Positions 26,991 through 34,704 of a stretch of DNA of 64,000 nucleotides are shown here, in pieces. A program made the translations under genes and the position numbers. The notes under the pieces were generated by a model. It was not told the DNA's origin, searched no databases, and saw nothing but the letters and a program-made list of their open reading frames with translations. Origin of the DNA: Streptomyces sp. A1136 (lineage in GTDB: Bacteria; Actinomycetota; Actinomycetes; Streptomycetales; Streptomycetaceae); assembly GCF_004795055.1 (NCBI RefSeq), contig NZ_SSBJ01000015.1, positions 62,001-126,000 of the forward strand. The letters are read 5' to 3'. How positions within the stretch are numbered: position 1 is the stretch's first letter; each line of letters starts with the position of its first letter.

Positions 26991-27104
26991 CATGTCGGCT
27001 TGTGTCACCTCGTGTTGCCCACTGCCGGAACGTGCTGGTCACGGGCCCGATCCATACGGTACCGCTCCCGCATTCCTGTCGGCTCGTGTCGCCTCGTGTC
27101 ACCC
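26991..27104. repeat. Pair of 29-bp imperfect direct repeats (candidate integrase arm sites)
   Basis: 26992-27020 and 27076-27104 match at 24 of 29 positions, with the shared core TGTCGGCTYGTGTCRCCTCG. They lie between the tRNA fragment and the integrase gene, where tyrosine integrases have arm-type binding sites. A further tandem CGGGCGAGCA pair lies near 27,119-27,143. Confidence 0.55.
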
Positions 27105-27190
27105 CGTTACGGGACGTTCGGGCGAGCATCGGGCGAGCAGAGACCCGCCGCCACCTGGGGAAACGCACCCCGTCGGCGACACCCACGACC

Positions 27191-28834
27191 CTACTCGCCC
27201 GAGGGCGCGGGCGAGCCGTCCGGCCCATCTTCGGGCCCGTCCTCCGGCGTCGGCGGCGCCTCTTCAACGGGCGGGTCCAACGGCTTCCGGGCCCTGGGCA
27301 CGAGCCCGGCCGCGCGCTCCGCGATCTCCTGGTCCACCTGAGTCAGCAGCGACGTGTACGTGTCGCCGGCGAGCTGGATGGAGGAGTGCCGCAACGTCTC
27401 CTTCACCGCGTGGAGGTCCCCGCCTCCGCCGTGGATGAGAGTGGCCGCGCAGTGCCGGAGGTCCCGGAGGTTGATCGGTGGCAGACCGGCCTTCCGGCAG
27501 ATCCGGCGGAACTCGTCGCTCACCTTCTCCGGGTGGAGCCATGACCCGTCGACGTCCACGAACTCCTTGCCGGTCTCCACCCAGTCCTTCGTGTCCTTGC
27601 CCTCCTCGCGGTCCTTCGCGGCCTTCGCGTTCCAGACCTCCCGCTCCGCCGCCTTCCGGATGCGGTGCTCCCGGAGCACGGCCACGTTCAGGGAGTCCAG
27701 GGCGATCGTCGCGGCCGACCCGTCGGTCTTCGGGTCGTCCTCGAACACCTGCCAGTTGTCCACCACGATCTCCTTCGAGATGGTGATGGACCCGTTCTCC
27801 AGGTCCACGTTCCGCTCGTCCTGGCCCACGCCCTCGCCACGGCGCAGCCCACGGAACGCGATCAGGTGGAAGAAGGCGTAGAGCCTCGACTCCTCGGCAG
27901 CGTCCAGGAACTCCCCGATCTGGGTCGGCGTCCACACCATGACGGCGCTCGGCTTCTCGCCGGTCTTCCGCCAGTGCTCGACGTGCCGGTCCAACCACAG
28001 GACGGCTTTCGGCCGCTTGCCGGACTCCAGCTCCACCCACTGGGCCGGGTTGAACGTGATGTACTGCCTCCTGATCGCGGCGTTGAGCGCGGTCCGCAGC
28101 GTGGCCCGGATGCGCTGCTTCGTCGCCGGCCCCGTGATGAGCCGGTACGGCGGCATCGCGGCCAGCTTCTCCCGCTCGGCCGCCAGACGCGCGGACTCCT
28201 CGGCGGGGGGCCGGGATGCCTTGCCCCACTTGCAGCGGGCCTCCTGCTCCCTGCGCGCGGCGTTCTCGGCCGCGATCACCTCGTTCTGCTCATCGATCGC
28301 GTCGAAGAAGGCTTGGCACTGGGCGACGTTGAAGCGGTCCAGCCGGTAGTGCCCGACCCCCGGCACCAGGTGCACGCGAATGTGCGACCGGTACCCGGAC
28401 GTGGTGGTCCGCTTCGTCTTCTTGGACTCCACCCAGGTCTCCAGCCACTCCCCGACGGTCATGGAGACGTCCATAGGCACGCCGCCGGCGAGGCGCCGCT
28501 TCACGTCGGCGGTGTCGGGGATCGCCTCCCGGTCCCGCATCACGGCCACCAGGAGGTCGCCCACCCGGCGAGCCGCGTCCTCGTCGTCCTCCGCGAGGTC
28601 GAGGATCGCGCGGATCTTGTCGAGGTCGCTCTGGGCGTCCTTCACCTGGGCGTACCCGGTCCGCCGGAACGTCCGCCGGGTGCCCTTGTCGTCCGGCGGC
28701 AGCTCTTGCCGCAGCTGGTGGTTGCCGTGCGCCCTCTTCGACAGCTGCGGGCACTTCGTGCCGAGCCGTTTCCCTGCCTCGTCGCGGCACTCGCACCGCT
28801 TCGTGATGCCACCGGCACGCCGTGCTCCGGGCAT
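27191..28834 (-). CDS. Tyrosine-family phage integrase
   Basis: This 547-aa site-specific recombinase starts at ATG 28834, preceded by GGAGGG. An N-terminal arm-binding and core-binding region (to about residue 290, with a KxxRTTTSGYRSHI-type SAM-like start near 150) precedes the catalytic domain. Catalytic residues are seen in FRGLRRGEG (Arg), NLRDLRHCAATLIHGGGGD (Arg, with Arg replacing the usual first His), LRHSS (His) and GDTYTSLL (Tyr493). A long Lys/Glu-rich insert lies between them. It faces its attachment site, 220 bp away. Confidence 0.93.
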   Translation of the reverse strand: MPGARRAGGITKRCECRDEAGKRLGTKCPQLSKRAHGNHQLRQELPPDDKGTRRTFRRTGYAQVKDAQSDLDKIRAILDLAEDDEDAARRVGDLLVAVMRDREAIPDTADVKRRLAGGVPMDVSMTVGEWLETWVESKKTKRTTTSGYRSHIRVHLVPGVGHYRLDRFNVAQCQAFFDAIDEQNEVIAAENAARREQEARCKWGKASRPPAEESARLAAEREKLAAMPPYRLITGPATKQRIRATLRTALNAAIRRQYITFNPAQWVELESGKRPKAVLWLDRHVEHWRKTGEKPSAVMVWTPTQIGEFLDAAEESRLYAFFHLIAFRGLRRGEGVGQDERNVDLENGSITISKEIVVDNWQVFEDDPKTDGSAATIALDSLNVAVLREHRIRKAAEREVWNAKAAKDREEGKDTKDWVETGKEFVDVDGSWLHPEKVSDEFRRICRKAGLPPINLRDLRHCAATLIHGGGGDLHAVKETLRHSSIQLAGDTYTSLLTQVDQEIAERAAGLVPRARKPLDPPVEEAPPTPEDGPEDGPDGSPAPSGE

Positions 28835-28901
28835 GGCTATCCCTCCGTAGGACCAGGGCGCACCCCGCGCCCGTACGTGGCGGGCAGTCGCCGCCAGGAA
28901 G

Positions 28902-29483
28902 CTAGGCCGGTCGGTCCAGCCCGCTGAGCGGGGGCAGGACCAGGCCGCGGGCGGCGATCTCGTCACGCAGCTCGTGGAGTTCGCGGGTCAGCTCCTCCGC
29001 GACCTCCCGGGCCGCGCCCGCCTCCGGGCCTCCTGGCTCCCCGTGCCACCGGTAGTCGGCGATGGCCGCCTCCCAGATCTGCTTGTAGAGCCGCCGGATC
29101 TGGGACTCCAGGCGGCGGTGCTTGCGGAGCAGGGTCAGGGCCCATTCCTCGTCGGCCCGCTCCCCGTTCCACCAGTCGGCTGCCTCCAGGGGCGTGGCCG
29201 CCTTGCCGGGCAGGTGCTCGACCTCAGCCTCGTACCCGACGGGGAAGACCAGCGCGGCCGGCGGCACCTCGAGTGCAGCGGCGAGGATCATCACCTCGGC
29301 CACGGTGACGTTGCCTCGTCGCCCGTTCTCGATGTTGGAGATCACGGTGCGGGGGAGGTTGCCCCCCAGGCGCTCGCACGCGTCCGCGAGCTGCTGCGCG
29401 CTCAGGCGCCGCGCCGTGCGGTGCCGGCGCACCTCCTGCGCGATCGTCTTACTGACTCGGACCGACCACTCCAATTGCTCCAC
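28902..29483 (-). CDS. XRE-family repressor
   Basis: This 193-aa protein has an N-terminal Cro/CI-type HTH (LSAQQLADACERLGGNLPRT followed by VISNIENGRRG, residues ~28-60). The C-terminal half is a predicted coiled coil (LRKHRRLESQIRRLYKQIWE). It is divergent from the excisionase-like gene and adjacent to integrase, the position of the lysogeny repressor. The GTG start lies about 8 nt after a candidate -10, suggesting a leaderless mRNA as for many phage repressors. Confidence 0.85.
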   Translation of the reverse strand: MEQLEWSVRVSKTIAQEVRRHRTARRLSAQQLADACERLGGNLPRTVISNIENGRRGNVTVAEVMILAAALEVPPAALVFPVGYEAEVEHLPGKAATPLEAADWWNGERADEEWALTLLRKHRRLESQIRRLYKQIWEAAIADYRWHGEPGGPEAGAAREVAEELTRELHELRDEIAARGLVLPPLSGLDRPA

Positions 29484-29491
29484 GATGACCC

Positions 29492-29535
29492 AAAGTACAG
29501 AGGGTGTTGTGCCGTATCAACCCATGTCGTACAGT
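29492..29535. promoter_or_regulatory. Overlapping divergent promoters of repressor and excisionase genes
   Basis: Minus strand: TTGATA (29520-29515), 17-bp spacer, TACTTT (29497-29492), then the repressor GTG. Plus strand: TTGTGC (29507-29512), 17-bp spacer, TACAGT (29530-29535). The two -35 boxes overlap the opposite spacers, so occupancy of one should exclude the other. Positions are read by eye. Confidence 0.5.
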
Positions 29536-29585
29536 GCGTCAGAAGGACACAGCAGAGCCCGCATCTGACCCGGAGTTGCGCCGAT

Positions 29586-29843
29586 ATGACCCAGACCGCA
29601 GCGACCGTAGCGCCCATGACCACCCGCGACCTCCTGGACCTCCCCCCGACCACCGACCTGGAGAGCGCCGGGCGCGCCTTCGGGATCGGGCGCACCACCG
29701 CCTACGCCCTCGCCCGCACCGGTGACTTCCCGTGCAAGGTCATCCGGACCGGCCGACTGTTCCGCGTCGTGACGGCCGACATGCTTCGCGTTCTCCAGGT
29801 CCCCTCCCCCTGCCAGGAGAGCGCCGCCGCGCCTGCCGCCTAA
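29586..29843 (+). CDS. Excisionase/AlpA-like HTH protein
   Basis: This 85-aa protein has a MerR-like winged helix: LESAGRAFGIGRTTAYALAR and the wing GDFPCKVIRTGRLFRVV. ATG 29586 is favoured by an upstream CGGAG; ATG 29619 is an alternative without a ribosome site. Small HTH proteins of this kind direct excision with the integrase or act as regulators. Divergent from the repressor, which supports an excisionase role. Confidence 0.8.
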   Translation: MTQTAATVAPMTTRDLLDLPPTTDLESAGRAFGIGRTTAYALARTGDFPCKVIRTGRLFRVVTADMLRVLQVPSPCQESAAAPAA

Positions 29844-29867
29844 CTCCCCCCGGGTGGCAGGCACGCC

Positions 29868-29905
29868 ACGGCCCCGGCACCATTCCCCCCTGGTGCCGGG
29901 GCCGT
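29868..29905. terminator. Bidirectional terminator
   Basis: A perfect 15-bp stem (29868-29882 with 29891-29905) and 8-nt loop separate the convergent excisionase and MazG-like genes. Confidence 0.85.
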
Positions 29906-29924
29906 CGCATGTCCGGGCCCCGAG

Positions 29925-30239
29925 TCAGCCCAGGTTCAGGCGCTCCAGCAGCCCCTGGACCCGCGCGTCGAGGACCTTCTCCGCTTCCGGGGTGATCGTG
30001 GCCAGGGCCACCATGGCGGTCACGATGACGTCACTCAGCTCCTTCTCGACGTCCTGCCAGGTGTGGGAGTTGCCCTTACGCGGGTTGGCGCCGAGCGCGC
30101 CGGTGATGGCCTCGGCGGCCTCCCCGAACTCCTCCCCGATCTTGAGCACCCGCAGCAGCTTCACGTCACCGGCCGCGGCCTGGTCCTCCTCATCCAGCCA
30201 GCCGCGCAGCTTCTGCACGCCGTCCCACGTTGCTTCCAT
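29925..30239 (-). CDS. MazG-like nucleotide pyrophosphohydrolase
   Basis: This 104-aa protein has the ExxE...ExxD magnesium-binding signature of the all-alpha NTP pyrophosphatases: KIGEEFGEAAEAI and EKELSDVIVTAM. Such enzymes cleave (d)NTPs to monophosphates and pyrophosphate. It is the last gene of the minus-strand cargo operon, 44 bp after a small membrane protein, and its chemistry fits the kinase-like gene upstream. Confidence 0.85.
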   Translation of the reverse strand: MEATWDGVQKLRGWLDEEDQAAAGDVKLLRVLKIGEEFGEAAEAITGALGANPRKGNSHTWQDVEKELSDVIVTAMVALATITPEAEKVLDARVQGLLERLNLG

Positions 30240-30283
30240 CGCTCGTCTCCTCGTCGTCTACAGGGGTTGTCAGCGGGGCAGGG

Positions 30284-30508
30284 CTACCGCAGCCACACGG
30301 CCAGGCCCAGGGCGCCCACAAGGCCGCCCAGGACCGCGACGTGCGCAGCCGCCGCCCAGGCGAGCGCCGGATGCGAACGCCGGATGCGCCGCCAGGCTGC
30401 CCACCCAGTGTGGCCGTCGGCCTGGGAACGGAACCCGAACGCGCTGATGCTGAGCGCTACGTACTGGACGGGGCGAGATTCCGCCCCTCCCGCCTTGAAG
30501 GCGTCCAT
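30284..30508 (-). CDS. Small membrane protein
   Basis: This 74-aa protein starts at ATG 30508 behind AGGAGA. It has a polar N-terminus (MDAFKAGGAESRPVQYVALS) and one C-terminal membrane helix (about residues 50-72, AAAHVAVLGGLVGALGLAVW). No family recognised. Confidence 0.55.
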   Translation of the reverse strand: MDAFKAGGAESRPVQYVALSISAFGFRSQADGHTGWAAWRRIRRSHPALAWAAAAHVAVLGGLVGALGLAVWLR

Positions 30509-30529
30509 CACAGGTCTCCTCGTGGTGAG

Positions 30530-31339
30530 TCAGAACAGCGCCGGCACTGGTTCGGGCGCGCGGTGGGGATCGCTCACCTGGAGCGGCTGAGTCGCGGTGA
30601 CGGCCAGGCCCACCGCCAGGGCGGAGTGGTCGGTCAGCCGGTCCGGCATCGTGCGCGGTTCGTGGACGTACGAGCAGGCGGTCAGCCGGTCCGCGAGGCG
30701 GCCGGAGACGTGGGCGTGGTCGTATCGGTAGCCGTCGCCGGTCCGGCCCACCCATGAGTAGTCGAGTTCCTCAGGGTGCAGGCGCCGGAACGCGTCCTCG
30801 TACCCGGCGGCCCCGAACCAGTTGTAGAACTCGTACTCGAAGGGGCTGAAGAACCGGTAGCGCGGGACGTGCCCCGGCTCCAGCACGTTGAAGTCACCGA
30901 GCACGAGCCGCATCGCGTCACCCTCACCATCGAGGAGCGTGTGGCGGCACTCCTGCAAGAAGTTCCGCTTCCGCTCCGTCTTGACCTCCGTGGCGTCCCG
31001 CGAGGGCACGTACAGGCCGATGACATCGACCGGCCCCTCGTCACTGTCCACGGTGACTCCAACCGCCCGGTGCGGCAGGTAGGTCACCCCGGTCTCCAGC
31101 GGCCGGGTCTCCAAGCGGCTGACGATCATCGCGCCCCGTTCGCCACGCTGCTCGGGCCGAGGAAACGTCACCGAGTACCCGGCCGCCGTGAATCGCCGCT
31201 CCAGCAGGTCACACCCGGCGCTGCTCGCCGTCTCGGTCAGCACCAGCACCGACTCCGGCCGACCCGCCAGGTAGCGGAGTTGCCTCTCCGCGCGCTCCCG
31301 GGACGGGTTGTTGAGGTTGAACGTCAGCACGTCCAGCAT
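30530..31339 (-). CDS. Endonuclease/exonuclease/phosphatase-family protein
   Basis: This 269-aa protein has the EEP fold: LDVLTFNLNNPSRERAERQL at the N-terminus, VLTETASS (metal-binding Glu), VLGDFNVLEPGH, and RLTDHSALAVGL (Asp-His pair). Members cleave phosphodiesters or phosphomonoesters of nucleic acids, inositol phosphates or lipids, so the substrate is open. Its first 131 nt overlap the 3' end of the thymidylate-kinase-like gene out of frame. Probably cytoplasmic: no signal peptide. Confidence 0.88.
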   Translation of the reverse strand: MLDVLTFNLNNPSRERAERQLRYLAGRPESVLVLTETASSAGCDLLERRFTAAGYSVTFPRPEQRGERGAMIVSRLETRPLETGVTYLPHRAVGVTVDSDEGPVDVIGLYVPSRDATEVKTERKRNFLQECRHTLLDGEGDAMRLVLGDFNVLEPGHVPRYRFFSPFEYEFYNWFGAAGYEDAFRRLHPEELDYSWVGRTGDGYRYDHAHVSGRLADRLTACSYVHEPRTMPDRLTDHSALAVGLAVTATQPLQVSDPHRAPEPVPALF

Positions 31340-31958
31340 GGTTCGGCTGGTCCTTCCGGAGTCGGGTGATCGCGGCCACGATCGAACGGGCGACCTCTTC
31401 GGCCGGCGCGTGGGAGGCGTCCACGCCCAGGACGCGGTGCCCCTTGTTCCGTAGGAACTTAGCGGCCTCGGCGAAGTAGGCGCATTCCACGTGACTGGAG
31501 CCGTCGGCGCGTTCGTACCGGGAGTGCGCCCCCCGCGCGGCGAGGCGCGCCTCGATCACGTCCGGCTGCCCGCTCACCATCACCGTCAGGTCCGGCTGGA
31601 CGACGCCCTGGTTGAGCAGCCACACGAACTCCCGGTCGACGCCGTCCATGCACTGGAGCGCGAGGCTACTGGCGATGTACCGGTCACAGACCACGATCTC
31701 CCCACGCTCCAGCGCGGCCCGGATCTCCTCCCCGTGCTTGAAGCGGTCGGCCGCGATGAGGCAGGCCATGGCCTCGCCCTGGTACTCGTCCGTCCCGTGC
31801 CGCGCGAGGTTGCCCAGATCGGTGTCCGTCGGCTCCCGCGTCGCAAGCACGGGTACGCCGTCCGCGCCCAGCATCCGCGCGACCAAGGCGGTAACGGTGG
31901 ACTTCCCCACGCCCCCCGGCCCCTCGATGGCGAGCAGCAGGCCGCGGCGACGGGTCAC
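31209..31958 (-). CDS. Thymidylate kinase-like protein
   Basis: This 249-aa P-loop kinase has the Walker A AIEGPGGVGKSTVTALVA (residues 10-27), LATREPTDTDLG, AADRFKHGEEIRAAL and the DRYIASSLALQCMDG block, all TMPK hallmarks. It should phosphorylate a (deoxy)nucleoside monophosphate, but the specificity is not certain. Start GTG 31958 overlaps the radical SAM stop by 4 nt. The last ~43 residues (from about RADVQPQQPVPG) lie in the overlap with the EEP gene and look like non-family sequence. Confidence 0.85.
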   Translation of the reverse strand: MTRRRGLLLAIEGPGGVGKSTVTALVARMLGADGVPVLATREPTDTDLGNLARHGTDEYQGEAMACLIAADRFKHGEEIRAALERGEIVVCDRYIASSLALQCMDGVDREFVWLLNQGVVQPDLTVMVSGQPDVIEARLAARGAHSRYERADGSSHVECAYFAEAAKFLRNKGHRVLGVDASHAPAEEVARSIVAAITRLRKDQPNHAGRADVQPQQPVPGARGEATPLPGGSAGVGAGADRDGEQRRV

Positions 31959-33070
31959 GAGACACCGACCACGGGCAGCACTCGGGTCTTGCGCGGCACC
32001 ACGGGGCACTGCTCGGTGTCCACGGCCCCGATCCGCTCGCCGGCGGCCACCACGGCGGCCGGGCAGCCCTTCCCGCACGAGTCCGACAGTGAGCAGGCAC
32101 CACACGTGGCGTTGCCTCCCAGGTCCCACCGGTCACTGAACTTCCCGTAGGCGTCCAGGCGTGCGCCGATGTCGTCGTGCTCCCACACGTTGCCGACGAG
32201 GAAGTCCGTGTCCGGGTGCTGGGAGACCTTCGTCCGGGCGGCGAAGACGAGGTATGGGCAGATCGCCACGCCGCCGTCGGTGAAGACGTAGATGATGTTC
32301 CCGGCCTCGCAGCCCGCGAGCGGCTTGGAGTCGTTGGGGAACCGGATGTTCACCATCTCAAGGCCGTCCGCCTCGAACGGTGCCGTCATCTCCGCGATCT
32401 GCCGCATCTGCTCGTCCGGCGTGCGCAGCTTCCCCTGTGCCGTCTTCGACGCGCCGCGCCCCATCGAGCCGAGTGGGTTCATCAGCACGTACGTCGCGCC
32501 CATGTCCCGGGCGAACTCCACCAGCTTCCGGTACTCCTCGTCCTCCGCCAGGTTGTTGGGCGTGCAGAGGAGGCCCTGCAAGATGCCCGCCTTCGCGAAC
32601 CGCTTGACGGTGTCCACCGTCTCAGCGAAGCAGCCGGGCAGGCCACGGAAGACGGAGTGCGACTCCTCCGCGAAGCCGTCCAAGCTGACGTTCATGTGGG
32701 CGTCAAGCTCGACCAGGGCGGCGATCTGCTCGTCCGAGCACATGGTCCCGTTGGTGCACACCCCGACCGACATGCCGGCCGCGCGGAACAGCGCGACGAT
32801 CTCGATCAGGTCCTCGTGCATGAACGGCTCACCGCCGGTGATCGTCACCTTGGTGACGCGGGCCGCGGCGAGCTGCGGGACCAGCTTGTCCCGGACGTCG
32901 TCCACGGGCATGTACTTCCCGCGCTTCGTGGCCACCACGAAGCAGTGGCCACAGAGCGCGTTGCACGGCTCGCAGATCTGAACGAGGGCTTTCCTGTGCG
33001 GGTGGTCGACGGTCGTCCGGAAGTAACAGGATGCCGCCTGTTCCCCGGTGATGATTGCGCGTCCGGTCAC
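31955..33070 (-). CDS. Radical SAM/SPASM-type protein
   Basis: This 371-aa protein starts at GTG 33070 behind GGAGGT. The radical SAM cluster motif C36-x3-C40-x2-C43 is in CEPCNALCGHCFVVATKRG, followed by ITGGEPF. The C-terminus has a SPASM/twitch-like Cys set (CGACSLSDSCGKGCPAAV plus CEAGN and an ICPY block), so extra Fe-S clusters are expected. SPASM enzymes usually modify peptides or carry out unusual redox chemistry. Coupling to a nucleotide-kinase-like gene suggests a nucleotide-related substrate, but the C-terminal cysteines also fit a peptide. Not assignable. Confidence 0.88.
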   Translation of the reverse strand: MTGRAIITGEQAASCYFRTTVDHPHRKALVQICEPCNALCGHCFVVATKRGKYMPVDDVRDKLVPQLAAARVTKVTITGGEPFMHEDLIEIVALFRAAGMSVGVCTNGTMCSDEQIAALVELDAHMNVSLDGFAEESHSVFRGLPGCFAETVDTVKRFAKAGILQGLLCTPNNLAEDEEYRKLVEFARDMGATYVLMNPLGSMGRGASKTAQGKLRTPDEQMRQIAEMTAPFEADGLEMVNIRFPNDSKPLAGCEAGNIIYVFTDGGVAICPYLVFAARTKVSQHPDTDFLVGNVWEHDDIGARLDAYGKFSDRWDLGGNATCGACSLSDSCGKGCPAAVVAAGERIGAVDTEQCPVVPRKTRVLPVVGVS

Positions 33071-33153
33071 GGAGACCTCCACAGAGAAATGAGCGAGGAT
33101 GACCCGCGCCCTGGCCGTACGCCGACGTGCAGCACAGCCGGGGGCGGGAGTCT

Positions 33154-33339
33154 TTATGCCGAGGCGACGCCTCGGCTGTGATGAGCGCGGACCAGCGCTT
33201 CCAGACGCTGAACGCAGGGTTCGCAGCAGTAGAACGGCCCGTCGCCGTGGTCCTGGCTCTGCACGGGGCCCAGCCAGAGAACGGGCACGTCGACGGCGTC
33301 GCAGCGCCAGCACTCGCCGGTGACGTAGGTCCTCTTCAC
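33154..33339 (-). CDS. Small zinc-ribbon protein
   Basis: This 61-aa protein has two Cys pairs, ECWRCDAV and FYCCEPCVQRLEALV, spaced as in a zinc ribbon, with VPVLWLGPVQSQ between them. Such proteins recur in Streptomyces mobile elements beside ATPase genes. It sits 83 bp upstream of the radical SAM gene. A peptide substrate role is possible, but the zinc-ribbon spacing argues for a structural or regulatory protein. A 9-bp palindrome (33158-33166 with 33168-33176) overlaps its 3' end. Confidence 0.7.
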   Translation of the reverse strand: MKRTYVTGECWRCDAVDVPVLWLGPVQSQDHGDGPFYCCEPCVQRLEALVRAHHSRGVASA

Positions 33340-33344
33340 GGCCG

Positions 33345-33431
33345 CTACCTGTTCGAGATGCCGAGGCCCAAAGCACCGAGCATCGCGGCGAGGATCACCA
33401 CGTACAGGAGCTGGCGGGCGCGCTCATTCAC
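33345..33431 (-). CDS. Possible 28-aa membrane peptide
   Basis: A short frame from GTG 33431 overlaps the stop of the ATPase gene by 8 nt and ends 5 bp before the zinc-ribbon gene. Its product is a basic N-terminus (VNERARQ), one hydrophobic helix (LLYVVILAAMLGALGLGI) and SNR. The coupling and the clean one-helix topology favour a real microprotein. Confidence 0.45.
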   Translation of the reverse strand: MNERARQLLYVVILAAMLGALGLGISNR

Positions 33432-33951
33432 TGGGCTGCTCCTTCGCGACCGTCAGCTCGGCCCACACGCGCTTCCCCCAGGGCAGCGTCTCGGCGCCCC
33501 ACTTGCCGTCGCTCAGCGCGTCCACGAGGGCCAGGCCCCGCCCGGACTCGTCGTCCGAGCCGGACAGCCGCAGTTCCGGCAGCTCCCGCGAGAGGTCGAC
33601 CACGGCCAGCTGGACCACGTGGGCGTCCTGCCGCGTCACTATCACCCGGATCGACTCGCTCCGCGCGTGCGCGACTGCGTTCGACACCAGCTCGCTGATG
33701 ACGATGAGCGCGGCGTCCTCGGCCTCTTCGAGTTCCCAGAGGTGGAGTGCCGAGGAGACGAGGCGCCGCGCGCGCCTCGCCGACTCCGGGAGCCTCGGCA
33801 GGGTCGTGGTGTAGGCGGGGTTTCCGATGGCTGCGGTCTCGAACATCGACATGGGCGAGCCGATCCTGTTGGGCCGGCGGGCACCGCCAGCCTCGTTCAA
33901 AGCCGCACGGGACCTCGTGTCCAGCACAGGCCAGGTCAGGGCCTCGGTCAC
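33424..33951 (-). CDS. HATPase-type ATP-binding regulator (anti-sigma-factor-like)
   Basis: This 175-aa GHKL ATPase of the RsbW/anti-sigma group, very common in Streptomyces, has the N box VISELVSNAVAHA and the G1 region AVVDLSRELPELRLSG, with a GRGLALVDALSDGKWG G2 box. No catalytic His or sensor domain is present. GTG 33951 overlaps the stop of the preceding gene. It could bind a regulator or sigma factor that controls the cargo. Confidence 0.88.
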   Translation of the reverse strand: MTEALTWPVLDTRSRAALNEAGGARRPNRIGSPMSMFETAAIGNPAYTTTLPRLPESARRARRLVSSALHLWELEEAEDAALIVISELVSNAVAHARSESIRVIVTRQDAHVVQLAVVDLSRELPELRLSGSDDESGRGLALVDALSDGKWGAETLPWGKRVWAELTVAKEQPSE

Positions 33952-34514
33952 CGCAGCTCACCGTCCGATGGGATAAGACGACGGCGGCCAAGGCTGGCGA
34001 GGGAGGCTAGCAGGGCCGTGGAGCAGAGCTGCGCGGGCCCGTCGAGGGGGACGACCCACCACGGCCGGTCCTCGACCGGCGCGCACCGCTCGGGGGCCGG
34101 GACGAGGAGCAGAGCGCGGGCGGGGTACAGGGTCGTGCTCGGCACGTTCCAGAAGCGGCCCGCGCTCGCGGGCAACAGGGCCGTGTAGCCGCCTTCCTGG
34201 CGGCAGGCGGCGGGGTCGAAGATGACCGGGCCCTCCAGTGCGTCGCGGAGCCGCGGGGCGCACCGCTGCGGGGTCGTTTCTCCGATCGCGGAGTGGACTA
34301 CGGCGGCGGAGATCATGACCGCCGTGAACAGCGCTCCCGTTCGCAGGCACGCCTCGCCGTCGTACTTCCACCGCGCGTTGGCGTCCGGGATCGAGTCGGC
34401 CGCAGCCAGCAGCCAGTGGCCGGAGGCCATCCGTCGCTCGTTCGCGGTCGTTATCGCGGTAGGGACGAGGCCGAGGCCGGAGTTACCGTCATTTCTCGTG
34501 CGTGTGCTCGGCAT
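33948..34514 (-). CDS. Conserved hypothetical protein of the cargo operon
   Basis: This encodes 188 aa from ATG 34514 (GGGAG about 10 nt upstream); a shorter start at 34430 (MASGHWLLAAADSI) is possible. Segments GEACLRTGALFTAVMISAAV and PRLRDALEGPVIFDPAAC resemble small Streptomyces proteins encoded next to HATPase genes, reminiscent of a primase/polymerase-like N-terminal fold. No catalytic motif seen. First gene of the minus-strand operon, divergent from the TPR regulator. Confidence 0.6.
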   Translation of the reverse strand: MPSTRTRNDGNSGLGLVPTAITTANERRMASGHWLLAAADSIPDANARWKYDGEACLRTGALFTAVMISAAVVHSAIGETTPQRCAPRLRDALEGPVIFDPAACRQEGGYTALLPASAGRFWNVPSTTLYPARALLLVPAPERCAPVEDRPWWVVPLDGPAQLCSTALLASLASLGRRRLIPSDGELR

Positions 34515-34704
34515 TGCTCTGCACTCCCAGGCGGATCGATGGCCAGCTGACGGGCTGGCACCCTCACTACGAGCCAACTCCCGTTCACCTGGGCTCGCCG
34601 GACCTTCGCGCGGACTTTCCGGCGGACTTTTCACGGCAAGCGGTCTTTCCGATGTGACGAAAGCCGCTACGGTCAGGAAGGTTCAGATCACCGGAGGTGA
34701 CCGG

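Noticed and set aside
31955..33070. Calling the radical SAM protein a prokaryotic viperin
   Set aside because: It has SPASM-like C-terminal cysteines and the flanks of CNALCGHC do not match the viperin pattern; only the kinase neighbour is reminiscent.
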